DNA from: Flavobacterium sp. ZT3R18
GTDB lineage: Bacteria > Bacteroidota > Bacteroidia > Flavobacteriales > Flavobacteriaceae
Reading direction: 5' to 3'
Length of the DNA: 64,000 bases
Assembly (NCBI RefSeq): GCF_007097385.1
Contig: NZ_VJZS01000007.1
Coordinates: 160,892-224,891 of the forward strand
Below, piece after piece: positions 17,391 to 26,461 of the stretch (its first letter is position 1; every line of letters starts with the position of its first letter). The position numbers and the translations under genes were made by a program. Below the pieces are notes generated by a model that ran no database searches, had not been told where the DNA came from, and saw only the letters and a list, made by a program, of their open reading frames with translations.

Positions 17391-20300
17391 ATGCAAAATT
17401 CAGAAATCAAAACTACGTGTTCCTATTGTGGAGTAGGATGCGGAATTATAGTAACCAATGATTCTAAAAAGGGCGTAACCGTTACGGGCGATAAAAATCA
17501 TCCAGTGAATAAAGGTATGCTTTGCTCTAAAGGCATGAATCTGCATTATGTAGTCAATGACACCTCCGATAGAATCCTGTATCCCGAAATGCGATGGAGT
17601 AAATCACATCCTTTAGAACGAGTGAGCTGGGATACCGCCTTAGATCGTGCTGCAGCCGTCTTTTCCTCCATTATAAAAAAACATGGCCCCGACAGTGTTG
17701 GGTTCTACATCTCCGGTCAATGCCTTACCGAAGAATATTACTTGGTAAACAAACTGGTAAAAGGATTCCTGAAAACCAACAATATCGATACCAATTCCCG
17801 CTTATGCATGAGCTCGGCGGTGGCAGGTTATAAAAAAACATTTGGAGAAGACTCTGTGCCAATCGCTTACGACGACATCGAATTGGCAGATACATTTTTG
17901 ATAACCGGAGCCAATCCGGCTTGGTGTCATCCCATCCTTTTTAGAAGAGTAGAACAACACAAAGAAAAAAATCCAAAAGTAAAAATCATTGTAATCGACC
18001 CGCGTAGAACGGATTCGGCTATGGCTGCCGACTTGCATTTGCAAATCATTCCGGGTACTGACATTATTTTATACCATAGTTTGGCCAAAAGGTTGATCGA
18101 AAAAGGATATGCCGATACCGATTTCATCAAAAACCACACTGAAAATTTCAGTTTATATAAAAACTTGGTACTATCCAGTTCGCTGGAAAAAGCGTCAAAA
18201 TTATGCGGAATATCCGTAAGTGATATTAAATTGGCTGCTGATATTATTGGCAAAGCCAAAGGATTCCTTTCGCTTTGGGCAATGGGTCTCAATCAAAGTG
18301 CCATAGGTGTAGACAAAAACACGGCCTTACTCAACCTTTCTTTGCTAACTGGCCAAATAGGAAAACCCGGATCTGGTCCCTTTTCATTGACCGGACAGCC
18401 CAATGCCATGGGAGGACGTGAAGTAGGCGGAATGGCAAATTTACTGGCAGTACACAAAGAATTAAATAATCCGAAGCACCGTCAAGAAGTAGCAGAATTC
18501 TGGGGAGTAGATGATATATCCGAAAAACCGGGATTGACGGCTACCGAAATGTTTGATGCCTTGGAATCCGGAAAAATGAAGGCGATTTGGATTATTTGCA
18601 CCAATCCTCTAGTAAGTTTACCTGATTCTCGCAGAGTCGAAAAAGCTTTGGCGAATGCTAAATTTGTTGTAGTTCAGGATATTTCGCATAATGCCGACAC
18701 TTCAAAATTTGCCGATTTGCTATTGCCTGCAGCAGGTTGGTTGGAGAAAGAAGGAACAATGACCAATTCCGAAAGACGAATTTCGTACTTACCAAAAGGG
18801 ATTAATGCTCCTGGTGAAGCGCTATCGGATGTTGAGATTCTGACTCGTTTTGCAAAAAAAATGAATTTTAACGGTTTCAATTTCAATACTACCGAAGATA
18901 TTTATAAGGAATATTGTCTAATGACCAAAAATACCAATATAGACATTTCCTTTTTAAATTATAACCGTCTAAAAAACGAAGGCACTTTTCAATGGCCAGT
19001 TCCTGATTACGGACATCCCGGAACGCCCCGCTTATTCACGGATAAAAAATTCTATACTCCTTCGCAAAAGGCTATTTTTAATATCCCAACGGCTATTGAA
19101 AACACCTCGGAACAACCTAATGATACCTTTCCATACATCCTTACCACGGGTCGAATAAGGGACCAATGGCATACCATGACCAAAACTGGAAAAGTCTCCA
19201 GATTGATGACACATATCCCGAGCCCAGTGCTTGAAATTAATCCTATCGATGCCTACAAAGCATCCATAAATAACGGAGATATTGTTGTGGTAACCAGTAA
19301 AAACGGGACTGTACGTGTAAAAGCTAAAGTAACCGATTCCATTAAGGAAGGCGTTCTTTTCTTGCCTATGCACTGGGGAAAACAATTGGAAAATGATTTG
19401 AATAGAACCAATAATTTGACCAATACGCTTGTAGATCCAATATCAAAAGAGCCCGATTTTAAGTTTACAACTGTTTCCGTAGTCAAATATGTAAAACCTT
19501 TCGAGAAAATTGTTGTTGTGGGCGCTGGAGCGGCTGCTTTCCGATTTATTCAAAACTATAGGGAAATCAATACTACTGACGAAATCATTGTTTTTTCAAA
19601 TGAAGGAAATCCATTCTACAACAGGGTTTTATTGCCTGAATACGTGACTGCGGAACTTTCTTGGGAACAGCTTTTGAAAATAAAAGACGAAGCCTTAAGT
19701 AAGCTAAACATTACCATGAAATCGGGTGTTTCTATTGAAAAAATCAATACCAAAGAAAATATAATCCTCGATAGTGACGGTACAACCCATACTTTTGATT
19801 CTTTGATTTTAGCCACTGGAAGCAGGCCATTTGTTCCCGAAAATGCACAATTGCACTTGCCGGGACGATTTACCATTAGAAAAAAAGAAGATGCTGACCG
19901 ATTAAAAAGCTATTTGGATGCTACTCATTTAGTTCCCGAAGAACAACATGTCGTTATCGTGGGTGGTGGTTTATTAGGATTGGAATTGGCTGCGGCTTTA
20001 AAACATAAAAAAGTAAAAATCACGATAATTCAAAGGGCTTCCAGATTAATGGAGCGCCAACTGGACCGAATTTCAAGCAAATTACTGGCCGAAGAAGTAC
20101 AACTTCGTGACATTCCGATTTATTTTGATAATGAAGTCAGTACCGTATTCGAAACAGAGAACCCAAATGAAATTGAAATTGCTTTAAAAAGTGGTCGAAT
20201 TATTACTGCCCATGCCATCGTTTATACCATTGGAACCATCCCAAATATAGAATTAGCCAAAGAATCAGGGCTTGCTTGTGGGCGCGGCGTAAAAGTAAAC

Positions 20301-20903
20301 CAGTATTTGCAATCATCGAACCCTAATGTATTTGCTATTGGCGAAATAGCCGAATTCAACAACCAATTGTTCGGAATCACATCTGCAGCCGAAGAACAGG
20401 CTGATGTCCTCGCTAATTTTATGGCAGGCGACATCAGTAGTTTTTATAAAGGTTCGGTTTTAATGAATATTCTAAAACTCGAAGACATCAATTTATGCAG
20501 TATTGGCGAAATAGAAATCCCAGAGAACGACGACTCTTACGAAGAAATTGTATTCTCGGATTTAGGGAAAAGATATTATAAAAAATGTATCGTCAAAAAC
20601 GACTTGCTCGTAGGTGCAATTTTGATGGGCGACAAAAATGAATTTGCCGAATTCAAAACCATGATTGAAAGCAAAATAGAGCTATCTGATAAAAGGAATA
20701 CTTTATTAAGAGGCAGCTCGAATGCAAAACCAGTTTTAGGAAAGCTTGTTTGTTCCTGTAGCCAAGTGGGAAGCGGAAACATTGAAGAAGCCATAAAAGG
20801 CGGTGTGACCAATTTTACCGAATTATGCAAAACCACAGGTGCCGGGTTGGGTTGTGGAAGTTGCAAAACCGAAGTGAAAGAAATTTTATCAAAAATTAAA
20901 TAA
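17391..20903 (+). CDS. Fused assimilatory nitrate reductase: molybdopterin subunit + FAD reductase + BFD domain
   Basis: This 1170-residue cytoplasmic enzyme reduces nitrate to nitrite. Residues 1-690 are a NasA/NapA-type molybdopterin oxidoreductase with an N-terminal [4Fe-4S] site (C10, C13, C17, C45). Residues about 703-1090 are an FAD/NAD(P)H-dependent reductase of the NirB/NasB type (VVVGAGAAAF, then IVGGGLLGLELAAAL). Residues 1119-1170 are a BFD-like [2Fe-2S] domain (C1121, C1123, C1155, C1158). In Klebsiella and Bacillus the reductase is a separate subunit; here electron input and catalysis are on one chain. It is upstream of the rubredoxin-domain gene. Confidence 0.92.
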   Translation: MQNSEIKTTCSYCGVGCGIIVTNDSKKGVTVTGDKNHPVNKGMLCSKGMNLHYVVNDTSDRILYPEMRWSKSHPLERVSWDTALDRAAAVFSSIIKKHGPDSVGFYISGQCLTEEYYLVNKLVKGFLKTNNIDTNSRLCMSSAVAGYKKTFGEDSVPIAYDDIELADTFLITGANPAWCHPILFRRVEQHKEKNPKVKIIVIDPRRTDSAMAADLHLQIIPGTDIILYHSLAKRLIEKGYADTDFIKNHTENFSLYKNLVLSSSLEKASKLCGISVSDIKLAADIIGKAKGFLSLWAMGLNQSAIGVDKNTALLNLSLLTGQIGKPGSGPFSLTGQPNAMGGREVGGMANLLAVHKELNNPKHRQEVAEFWGVDDISEKPGLTATEMFDALESGKMKAIWIICTNPLVSLPDSRRVEKALANAKFVVVQDISHNADTSKFADLLLPAAGWLEKEGTMTNSERRISYLPKGINAPGEALSDVEILTRFAKKMNFNGFNFNTTEDIYKEYCLMTKNTNIDISFLNYNRLKNEGTFQWPVPDYGHPGTPRLFTDKKFYTPSQKAIFNIPTAIENTSEQPNDTFPYILTTGRIRDQWHTMTKTGKVSRLMTHIPSPVLEINPIDAYKASINNGDIVVVTSKNGTVRVKAKVTDSIKEGVLFLPMHWGKQLENDLNRTNNLTNTLVDPISKEPDFKFTTVSVVKYVKPFEKIVVVGAGAAAFRFIQNYREINTTDEIIVFSNEGNPFYNRVLLPEYVTAELSWEQLLKIKDEALSKLNITMKSGVSIEKINTKENIILDSDGTTHTFDSLILATGSRPFVPENAQLHLPGRFTIRKKEDADRLKSYLDATHLVPEEQHVVIVGGGLLGLELAAALKHKKVKITIIQRASRLMERQLDRISSKLLAEEVQLRDIPIYFDNEVSTVFETENPNEIEIALKSGRIITAHAIVYTIGTIPNIELAKESGLACGRGVKVNQYLQSSNPNVFAIGEIAEFNNQLFGITSAAEEQADVLANFMAGDISSFYKGSVLMNILKLEDINLCSIGEIEIPENDDSYEEIVFSDLGKRYYKKCIVKNDLLVGAILMGDKNEFAEFKTMIESKIELSDKRNTLLRGSSNAKPVLGKLVCSCSQVGSGNIEEAIKGGVTNFTELCKTTGAGLGCGSCKTEVKEILSKIK

Positions 20904-20914
20904 TAGTTCTCAGT

Positions 20915-21172
20915 CGGAGAATGGTAGTTTCCAGTCGCAGTTTTCAGTTTTCAGTCCATAACTAAGACGGAAAAAAAGTTTTCAGTCGCAGTTTTCAGTC
21001 ACTCACCAAGACGGAAAAAAAAGTTTTCAGTCGCAGTTTTCAGTCACTCACTAAGACTGAGACTAAGACTGAGACTAAGACTGAGACTGAAGACTGAAGA
21101 CTGGGACTGAAAACTGAGACTGAAAACTGAAAACTGAAAACTGAAAACTGAGACTGAAAACTGAAAACTAAA
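20915..21172. repeat. CAGTTTTC / ACTGAAAA repeat array
   Basis: The first half (20915-21055) repeats AGTTTTCAGTCGCAG-type units with a longer period that includes AAGACGGAAAAAAA. The second half (21056-21172) consists of reverse-complement units (GAGACTGAAAACTGA, AAGACTGAGACT). The array fills the whole gap between the nitrate reductase and the rubredoxin-domain gene, so the two halves can pair into a long hairpin in the transcript. Confidence 0.85.
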
Positions 21173-21176
21173 AATT

Positions 21177-22616
21177 ATGGAATTGACAAGACTAATAGTA
21201 AAAGGAGGCGTGATTTCACCGGGTGAATTACGAGAAATTGTAAATATGGCTTTAGAACAAGGGTTAGATTCCATTTCCTTTGGTTCTCGACAGGACATTA
21301 TATTTCCTAAAGGTTTTACCCCTTTTGATAAGTCCAAAATAGGGAAACATCATTTTATTTATCCTAATGAAAAAAGTGGAAATAACATTGTTTCGTCCTA
21401 TGTTTCCACAGATATTTTTAGAAATACGCCTTGGCTAACGGGTAATAAATTTTTATACATATTAGAGCAGTTTAAAGAGCAGCCTAAATTAAAAGTAAAT
21501 ATTACCGATCCCAAGCAACAATTAGTGCCGCTGTTTACTGGACACATGAACTTCATTGCTTCGGATCATGAAGATTATTGGTTTCTATACATTCGTTTGC
21601 CAAAATGGGATAAAATGGAAATGTATCCTGTGCTAATTTACAGTTGGAATATCGCCGAAGTATATTATGCTATTGAAAAAATACTCGAAGAAGAACCTGA
21701 TTCGGTCGAAATGATCTTTCAATTGATCAGCGATGCTTTAGACACAAACAATCGCACCATTGACAAACCCTTGCACCTTCCCTTCTACCCTTTTCCATAT
21801 TACGAAGGCATGAATAAATTAGGCATCGATCAATATTGGCTGGGTTTGTATTGGAGAAATAATCTATACGATTTAGACTTTTTGAAAAAAATGTGTGATC
21901 TATGTTTTGATTGCAAAATAGGTAAAATATGCATCACGCCTTGGAAATCATTTATCGTAAAAGGAATTCCAAAGGAACGAAAACTAGATTGGGAAAAATT
22001 CTTGGGCAAAAAAGGAATTAATGTTAGACACTCACTTTTAGAACTCAATTGGCATTTACCCGTTGCTATGGAATGGGCTTTGAATCTTAAAACTTTTCTG
22101 GTTCGAACACTCGATCAATTTGACATCAGTACGTACGGTCTTACTTTTGGAATATTAGAATACAATCGTGATGGACATTATTTTACTTCGATTGTAATCG
22201 AAAAAAATGAGTTGCCAAAAGACTTAGAATCCATCAAAATTAGAGATACGTATAATGTTTTGTATGCTAAAAATTTTGATCCAAATACCAAAGAATATAT
22301 TGTTCATACCCAAGATGTTGACAAACTGGAATTACCTACCATTTTGATTGAATTGAGTCGGAAATATTTTGAAGAACTGGGAAATTCTATTGTTGAAACA
22401 AGTTCATCTGCAACCAAAAAAGAAAAGAAAGTACAGGAAATGTACCAATGTCCTGAATGTATGACGGTTTACAATTCAGAATACGGAGATGTTAGTCAAG
22501 GAATTGAAAAAGGGGTTTTGTTTAAAGATTTGCCAGCAGACTACTGCTGTTCCTTATGTGAATCGCCAAAAATAAATTTTATTGCGCAAACAGGAGAAAA
22601 ACTCGGGACTTTGTGA
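21177..22616 (+). CDS. Sulfite-reductase-like protein with C-terminal rubredoxin domain
   Basis: This 479-residue protein has an N-terminal half-domain like the ferredoxin-like repeat of nitrite/sulfite reductases (LTRLIVKGGVISPGELREI). A middle part carries a second such repeat and a CDLCFDCKIGKICITPWKS segment reminiscent of siroheme-enzyme domains. The C-terminal rubredoxin domain has CPEC (about 423-426) and CSLC (about 456-459). The full siroheme cysteine set is not evident. It is probably an electron carrier or accessory protein for nitrate or nitrite reduction, inferred from its position after the nitrate reductase. Confidence 0.75.
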   Translation: MELTRLIVKGGVISPGELREIVNMALEQGLDSISFGSRQDIIFPKGFTPFDKSKIGKHHFIYPNEKSGNNIVSSYVSTDIFRNTPWLTGNKFLYILEQFKEQPKLKVNITDPKQQLVPLFTGHMNFIASDHEDYWFLYIRLPKWDKMEMYPVLIYSWNIAEVYYAIEKILEEEPDSVEMIFQLISDALDTNNRTIDKPLHLPFYPFPYYEGMNKLGIDQYWLGLYWRNNLYDLDFLKKMCDLCFDCKIGKICITPWKSFIVKGIPKERKLDWEKFLGKKGINVRHSLLELNWHLPVAMEWALNLKTFLVRTLDQFDISTYGLTFGILEYNRDGHYFTSIVIEKNELPKDLESIKIRDTYNVLYAKNFDPNTKEYIVHTQDVDKLELPTILIELSRKYFEELGNSIVETSSSATKKEKKVQEMYQCPECMTVYNSEYGDVSQGIEKGVLFKDLPADYCCSLCESPKINFIAQTGEKLGTL

Positions 22617-22981
22617 TAATTATAGAAAAAGGGTAGACACAAATTATTCTCACTTGATTTTGACACAAATTTCACAAATTTACACAGATTAATTGGTGGG
22701 AATTTGGGTCAAATTTTATTCAACACCAACTCATGCTGATGGTCTAGCAGGGCAAACGCATGAGTTGTTTTTACCGCAGATTTTAATAAAAATTTCTATA
22801 CTGAATTAACCACTTTCAGCGGAATTAGCGCAAATTAATTTCTCTATAATCACAAAATTCAGCTTTTCAAGAAGTAAATCTGCGTCCCGATAGCTATCGG
22901 GAGCGGTTATTTTTAAAACTCATGCGTTTGCCCTGAATGGTCTAGAATGCGGGTGTACTGTTCATTAATTTAGTATAACAT
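22617..22981. repeat. Repeat-rich intergenic stretch
   Basis: It contains a hairpin CAACTCATGC...GCATGAGTTG (about 22730-22770), and AACTCATGCGTTTGCCCTG (about 22917-22935) is an inverted copy of 22750-22769. A CCCGATAGCTATCGGG palindrome lies near 22884 and degenerate AATCTGCG units near 22767 and 22875. No gene is visible. Confidence 0.6.
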
Positions 22982-24598
22982 ATGATATCATTTATTTATA
23001 AAACTTATAAACAAGTCACAAGCGTGGCACTTGCCGGAACTTTCAATAATTGGAATTCTAATAAAAATTATTTCCAAGAAACATCAAAAGGAATTTGGGA
23101 GATCACATTAGAAATTCCGACAGGAAGACATCTCTACAAGTTTGTAGTAAATGATACCGATTGGATTTTGGATCCTTTAAACACTTCCATTTCCGAGGAC
23201 AATCAAAATAATTCGTCCATAACTGTCTTAGATAATGGCGAAAAATTTATACGAACAAACGATATTTCAAAAGAAAACCCGAGTTATGTTTATAAAAAAT
23301 ACACCGCTATTGAAAGTCCTGAATGGTTAAAAAAAGCAGTTATTTACCAATTACATTTGAGACCTTTTTCAAAAAATGGTTTCAAAGGATTGATCGGTAA
23401 AATTGATTACCTAAAAAAATTAGGGATAAACACCATCTGGTTAATGCCTTTTCAGGATATTGGAATTGATAAAAGGATAGGCGAATACGGGGATCCATAT
23501 GCTATCAAAAATTTCTATTCTATTGATTCAAGCTTTGGAACAAAACAAGAATTAAAAAAAATGATTAATTCTTTGCACGAAAGCGGCTTCAAAATCATCA
23601 TGGATTGGACTTTAAACCGCTCTAGTATTGACAATGCCTTAACGATCGTGCATCCCGATTTTTTTACCCATAAAGATAATGGAGAAATTTACTATGAAGT
23701 TCCCAATCGTGAGTATTTCGCAGGCTTTAACTTCTCCAATTACCAAATGAGAAATTACACCATAACGGCGTTAAAACATTGGATTACCGAATTTGACTTT
23801 GATGGTTTTCGGTTTGATGATTCAGATTTAGCTCCTCACGATTTTCTAAATGAAATAAGACAAAGTTTAGATGCGGTCAAGAAAGACATTGTTTTAATTT
23901 CTCAATCCTACGATGAGTATCATCATATCAATTCTTGTAATTTAACTTATGACGGTAGTTTACAAATTTTGATAAAACAAATTGGCGAAGGACAAAAAGA
24001 TCAAAATTATCTTGCAGACACCTACAATTCATACAAATATAGCTTTCCAAAAGAAGCTCTCCGGATGCGTTGGATAGAAGAAAAAGAACAGATCAGAGCG
24101 TTCAATCATTTTAATGAAAATTTAATTTACCCTGCCACTTCATTATTACTATTGTTTGATGGCATTCCTCATATCATGATGGGTCAAGAATTTAATGAAC
24201 AAAACTATACCAATTGGACATCATTATTTGATACTTGCTATTTAAACTGGGAAAAATTCGATTCTGAAATGTTCGAACATTTTTCAAAATTAATTTCAAT
24301 AAGAAAAAACAATTCCACCTTTTGGAAAGGAGATTTAGAGTTTATCGAAAATAATGAAAAACAAGTCATATCATTTATTCGCAAATATGAAAATGAAAGA
24401 TTTTTAGTTTTGGTAAATTTATCCGACAAAGGGTATACTGATTTAACATTCAAGAATTTAAACATACAAAAAGCCACCCTTCTGTTTGGCAATACTGGAA
24501 CACCAATCCAGAATTTGAAACCTTTCGAAACAAAAATTTTACACGTCCCGATGGTTATCGGGATTCACGAATTAACACGAATTCAGGATCAAAATTGA
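22982..24598 (+). CDS. GH13-family protein with N-terminal CBM48-like domain and degenerate active site
   Basis: This 538-residue protein has an N-terminal E-set/CBM48-like domain (residues 1-90, VALAGTFNNWNSN) and a GH13 TIM barrel. The nucleophile-like D279 is present in GFRFDD. Other catalytic regions are altered: region I reads DWTLNRSS (from D208) in place of D-V-x-N-H, the acid/base Glu position reads LISQSYD with Q308, and the third acid region reads EEKE (367-369 = EKE) in place of ENHD. It may therefore not hydrolyse alpha-glucans. The last 19 residues come from a dispersed palindrome that has invaded the 3' end. Confidence 0.8.
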   Translation: MISFIYKTYKQVTSVALAGTFNNWNSNKNYFQETSKGIWEITLEIPTGRHLYKFVVNDTDWILDPLNTSISEDNQNNSSITVLDNGEKFIRTNDISKENPSYVYKKYTAIESPEWLKKAVIYQLHLRPFSKNGFKGLIGKIDYLKKLGINTIWLMPFQDIGIDKRIGEYGDPYAIKNFYSIDSSFGTKQELKKMINSLHESGFKIIMDWTLNRSSIDNALTIVHPDFFTHKDNGEIYYEVPNREYFAGFNFSNYQMRNYTITALKHWITEFDFDGFRFDDSDLAPHDFLNEIRQSLDAVKKDIVLISQSYDEYHHINSCNLTYDGSLQILIKQIGEGQKDQNYLADTYNSYKYSFPKEALRMRWIEEKEQIRAFNHFNENLIYPATSLLLLFDGIPHIMMGQEFNEQNYTNWTSLFDTCYLNWEKFDSEMFEHFSKLISIRKNNSTFWKGDLEFIENNEKQVISFIRKYENERFLVLVNLSDKGYTDLTFKNLNIQKATLLFGNTGTPIQNLKPFETKILHVPMVIGIHELTRIQDQN

Positions 24599-24665
24599 AT
24601 CTAATTTTACAAAAAAAACAATTTCACAATGCAATTTGTGCAAATTTGTGTAATTCGTGTCTGTT
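24547..24665. repeat. Dispersed palindromes overlapping the 3' end of the GH13 gene
   Basis: TCCCGATGGTTATCGGGA is a variant of the CCCGATAGCTATCGGG element. ACACGAATT pairs with AATTCGTGT near 24655. The first part lies inside the GH13 reading frame and supplies its C-terminal residues. Confidence 0.65.
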
Positions 24666-24757
24666 TTTTTTTTAATCCTACGTTAATTTGGTGTAGGCTG
24701 AATAGTAACAAAATAACTTTCCCCAATACCCTTCTGAAACTTAACAATCATATAGAC

Positions 24758-25306
24758 ATGGAAAATAATTTCAAAACAGTAAGTTCCTCTCATATCTCTA
24801 TTTCCGAATTAATGTTGCCATCACACACCAATTTTAGTGGCAAAATACATGGAGGTTACATTTTATCATTACTCGACCAAATTGCTTTTGCCTGTGCTTC
24901 AAAATTTTGCGGGAATTATTGCGTAACGGCTTCTGTAGATACCGTTAACTTTTTAAAAGCCATTGAAGTGGGAGAACTCGTAACCATGAAAGCCAGCGTA
25001 AATTACGTAGGAACCAGCTCTATGATTGTTGGTATTCGTGTAGAATCTGAAAATATTCAAACTGGAACCGTTAATCATTGCAATTCATCCTATTTCACAA
25101 TGGTTTCGAAAGATAAAGAAGGAAAAAATGCAGCCGTTCCCAGATTAATACTTAATACTCTAAAAGAAGTGAGTCGGTTTCAAAACTGTTTGAAACAAAT
25201 CGCTTTGAAAAAAGAAAGAGAGTATCAAAGAAGTGTTGCTACTTTTGGATCTGTAGAAAGTATTTTGAGTTTAAATCAGTTTAATGTTAAAGTGGAGTTG
25301 CAGTGA
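24758..25306 (+). CDS. Acyl-CoA thioesterase, hotdog fold
   Basis: This 182-residue protein resembles YciA/BACH-type acyl-CoA thioesterases. The active-site region NFSGKIHGGYILSLLDQIAFACA is clear, followed by the usual strands (VTASVDTVNFLKAIEVGELV). It would cleave acyl-CoA in the cytoplasm. The start at 24758 was chosen because the 43 residues of the longer frame upstream are encoded by repeat sequence and are not family-like. It has no functional link to its neighbours. Confidence 0.88.
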   Translation: MENNFKTVSSSHISISELMLPSHTNFSGKIHGGYILSLLDQIAFACASKFCGNYCVTASVDTVNFLKAIEVGELVTMKASVNYVGTSSMIVGIRVESENIQTGTVNHCNSSYFTMVSKDKEGKNAAVPRLILNTLKEVSRFQNCLKQIALKKEREYQRSVATFGSVESILSLNQFNVKVELQ

Positions 25307-25455
25307 TAATTGATTTTACTCAAAATAAAACTGTCCTGGGATTTGAAGTGGTTTGAAGTTAGTGGTCAGCTTATTTTCAGTTAAACGGAATTATCTTTAA
25401 AACGCTAACTCCACTAAAGCCCAAATCTTGCAAAAAGCCTTGTGAAATGGGTAAA

Positions 25456-25767
25456 TTAATGAATAGCAACTTTTTGATTTAATAACACAACATTAAAATT
25501 TATTTTGGCATTTAGTGCTTTAAAAACTTTTATGATTGTATCAAATCTTGCATCAGTTAAGCTATTCTCAATCTTTGATATTTGTGCTTTTTTTACACCA
25601 ACTAATTTCCCTAATTGTTCTTGTGTCAAATTTCTTTCTTTACGAATTTGCTTGATTGTTTGCCCAATCAAATCCATTTTTAATTCGTTCTCAAAAGTAT
25701 CTCTGTTTTCTGTGCCTTTTTCTCCAACGAATTTATCAGTCACTTCGTCTAAACTATATGTCTTCAT
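25456..25767 (-). CDS. XRE-family antitoxin (HigA-like)
   Basis: This 103-residue protein has a C-terminal helix-turn-helix (about 36-90; LIGQTIKQIRKERNLTQEQLGKLVGVKKAQISKIEN). It follows the toxin gene by four bases, in the toxin-first order typical of HigBA. It should neutralise the toxin and repress the pair. Confidence 0.85.
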   Translation of the reverse strand: MKTYSLDEVTDKFVGEKGTENRDTFENELKMDLIGQTIKQIRKERNLTQEQLGKLVGVKKAQISKIENSLTDARFDTIIKVFKALNAKINFNVVLLNQKVAIH

Positions 25768-25771
25768 AATC

Positions 25772-26110
25772 TTATTTTTTTTCGTTAAAATATTTCACTC
25801 GTAATGATTCTGCGCGTTCAATTTCTACTTTTGGAGTTTTATCTGTTTTCTTTATAATTCCATGTGTTGAAATTACAACTGTATCTTGCTTGCCTGATTT
25901 GTCCCAAAACGCAAACAATCTTATACATTGTTTGTTATATAAAGTTCTTAATTCCCAAATTTCGCCGTCTAGCTTTTTAAAAAGTTCATTGTCATTTACG
26001 CTTCCGGATTTCCAAATATTATAAAGTACTTTTTCTTTCGATTTCTGACCTAAACTTTCCAAGAACTCAAAAGCAGGCTCAAGAAACTCTACTGTAAATT
26101 TATAATCTAT
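25772..26110 (-). CDS. RelE/HigB-type toxin (Gp49-like), start codon apparently ATA
   Basis: The protein has the RelE-superfamily pattern WELRTLYNKQCIRLFAFWDKSG followed by VVISTHGIIKKTDKTPKVEIERAESLR, as in phage-derived Gp49-like/HigB endoribonucleases that cut mRNA on the ribosome. The family N-terminus (DYKFTVEFLEPAFEFLESL) is present in frame upstream of the first TTG (26062), but it begins at ATA (26108-26110) where homologues have ATG, and TAA precedes it. Either ATA is used, or the toxin is translated from the TTG as a shortened protein. A TATTTTTG promoter box lies just upstream. Confidence 0.75.
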   Translation of the reverse strand: MDYKFTVEFLEPAFEFLESLGQKSKEKVLYNIWKSGSVNDNELFKKLDGEIWELRTLYNKQCIRLFAFWDKSGKQDTVVISTHGIIKKTDKTPKVEIERAESLRVKYFNEKK

Positions 26111-26330
26111 TCTTTAATTGGTTATTTAGCAAAAATATAAGTTTCCTAATAAAGAAACAAGTGTTGCTTGAAGTTTTTAAGTTATCGTTGATTCCACACT
26201 AAATACAAACAGTTTTAGATGGTGTGTATTTAGAAAAAAGTAATTTATGTTTAACGAAAATGTGATGTGAAACGTTGATTTACAGTGATAATTGATTTCA
26301 TCTAAAATTTAAAATAGCAACGTTCCTACG

Positions 26331-26450
26331 CTTTGAGATGGTGTGTGGTTCGTAACCTTTCAATTTTCGGCTTTGCAGAAAATATGATGCGAAGCACAAA
26401 GCTTCATTTAACCACTGAACCCGCTTTTTTGCCAAACGCCTGTTATGGGC
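26331..26450 (-). repeat. attC-like recombination site B
   Basis: Read on the minus strand, this follows the coiled-coil gene. It starts GCCCATAAC (26450-26442) and runs into a 60-base segment nearly identical (two mismatches) to site A at 10236-10295. GCCCATAAC is repeated at the far end of the two-gene unit, where the plus strand reads GCCCATAAC at 30642-30650; that is GTTATGGGC in the direction of transcription. This is the same logic as in unit A. Confidence 0.6.
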
Positions 26451-26461
26451 TGCCTTTCTTG

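Noticed and set aside
20915..21172. CRISPR array
   Set aside because: The units are 8-15 bases, overlap, switch orientation halfway, and have no unique spacers; no cas gene is nearby.
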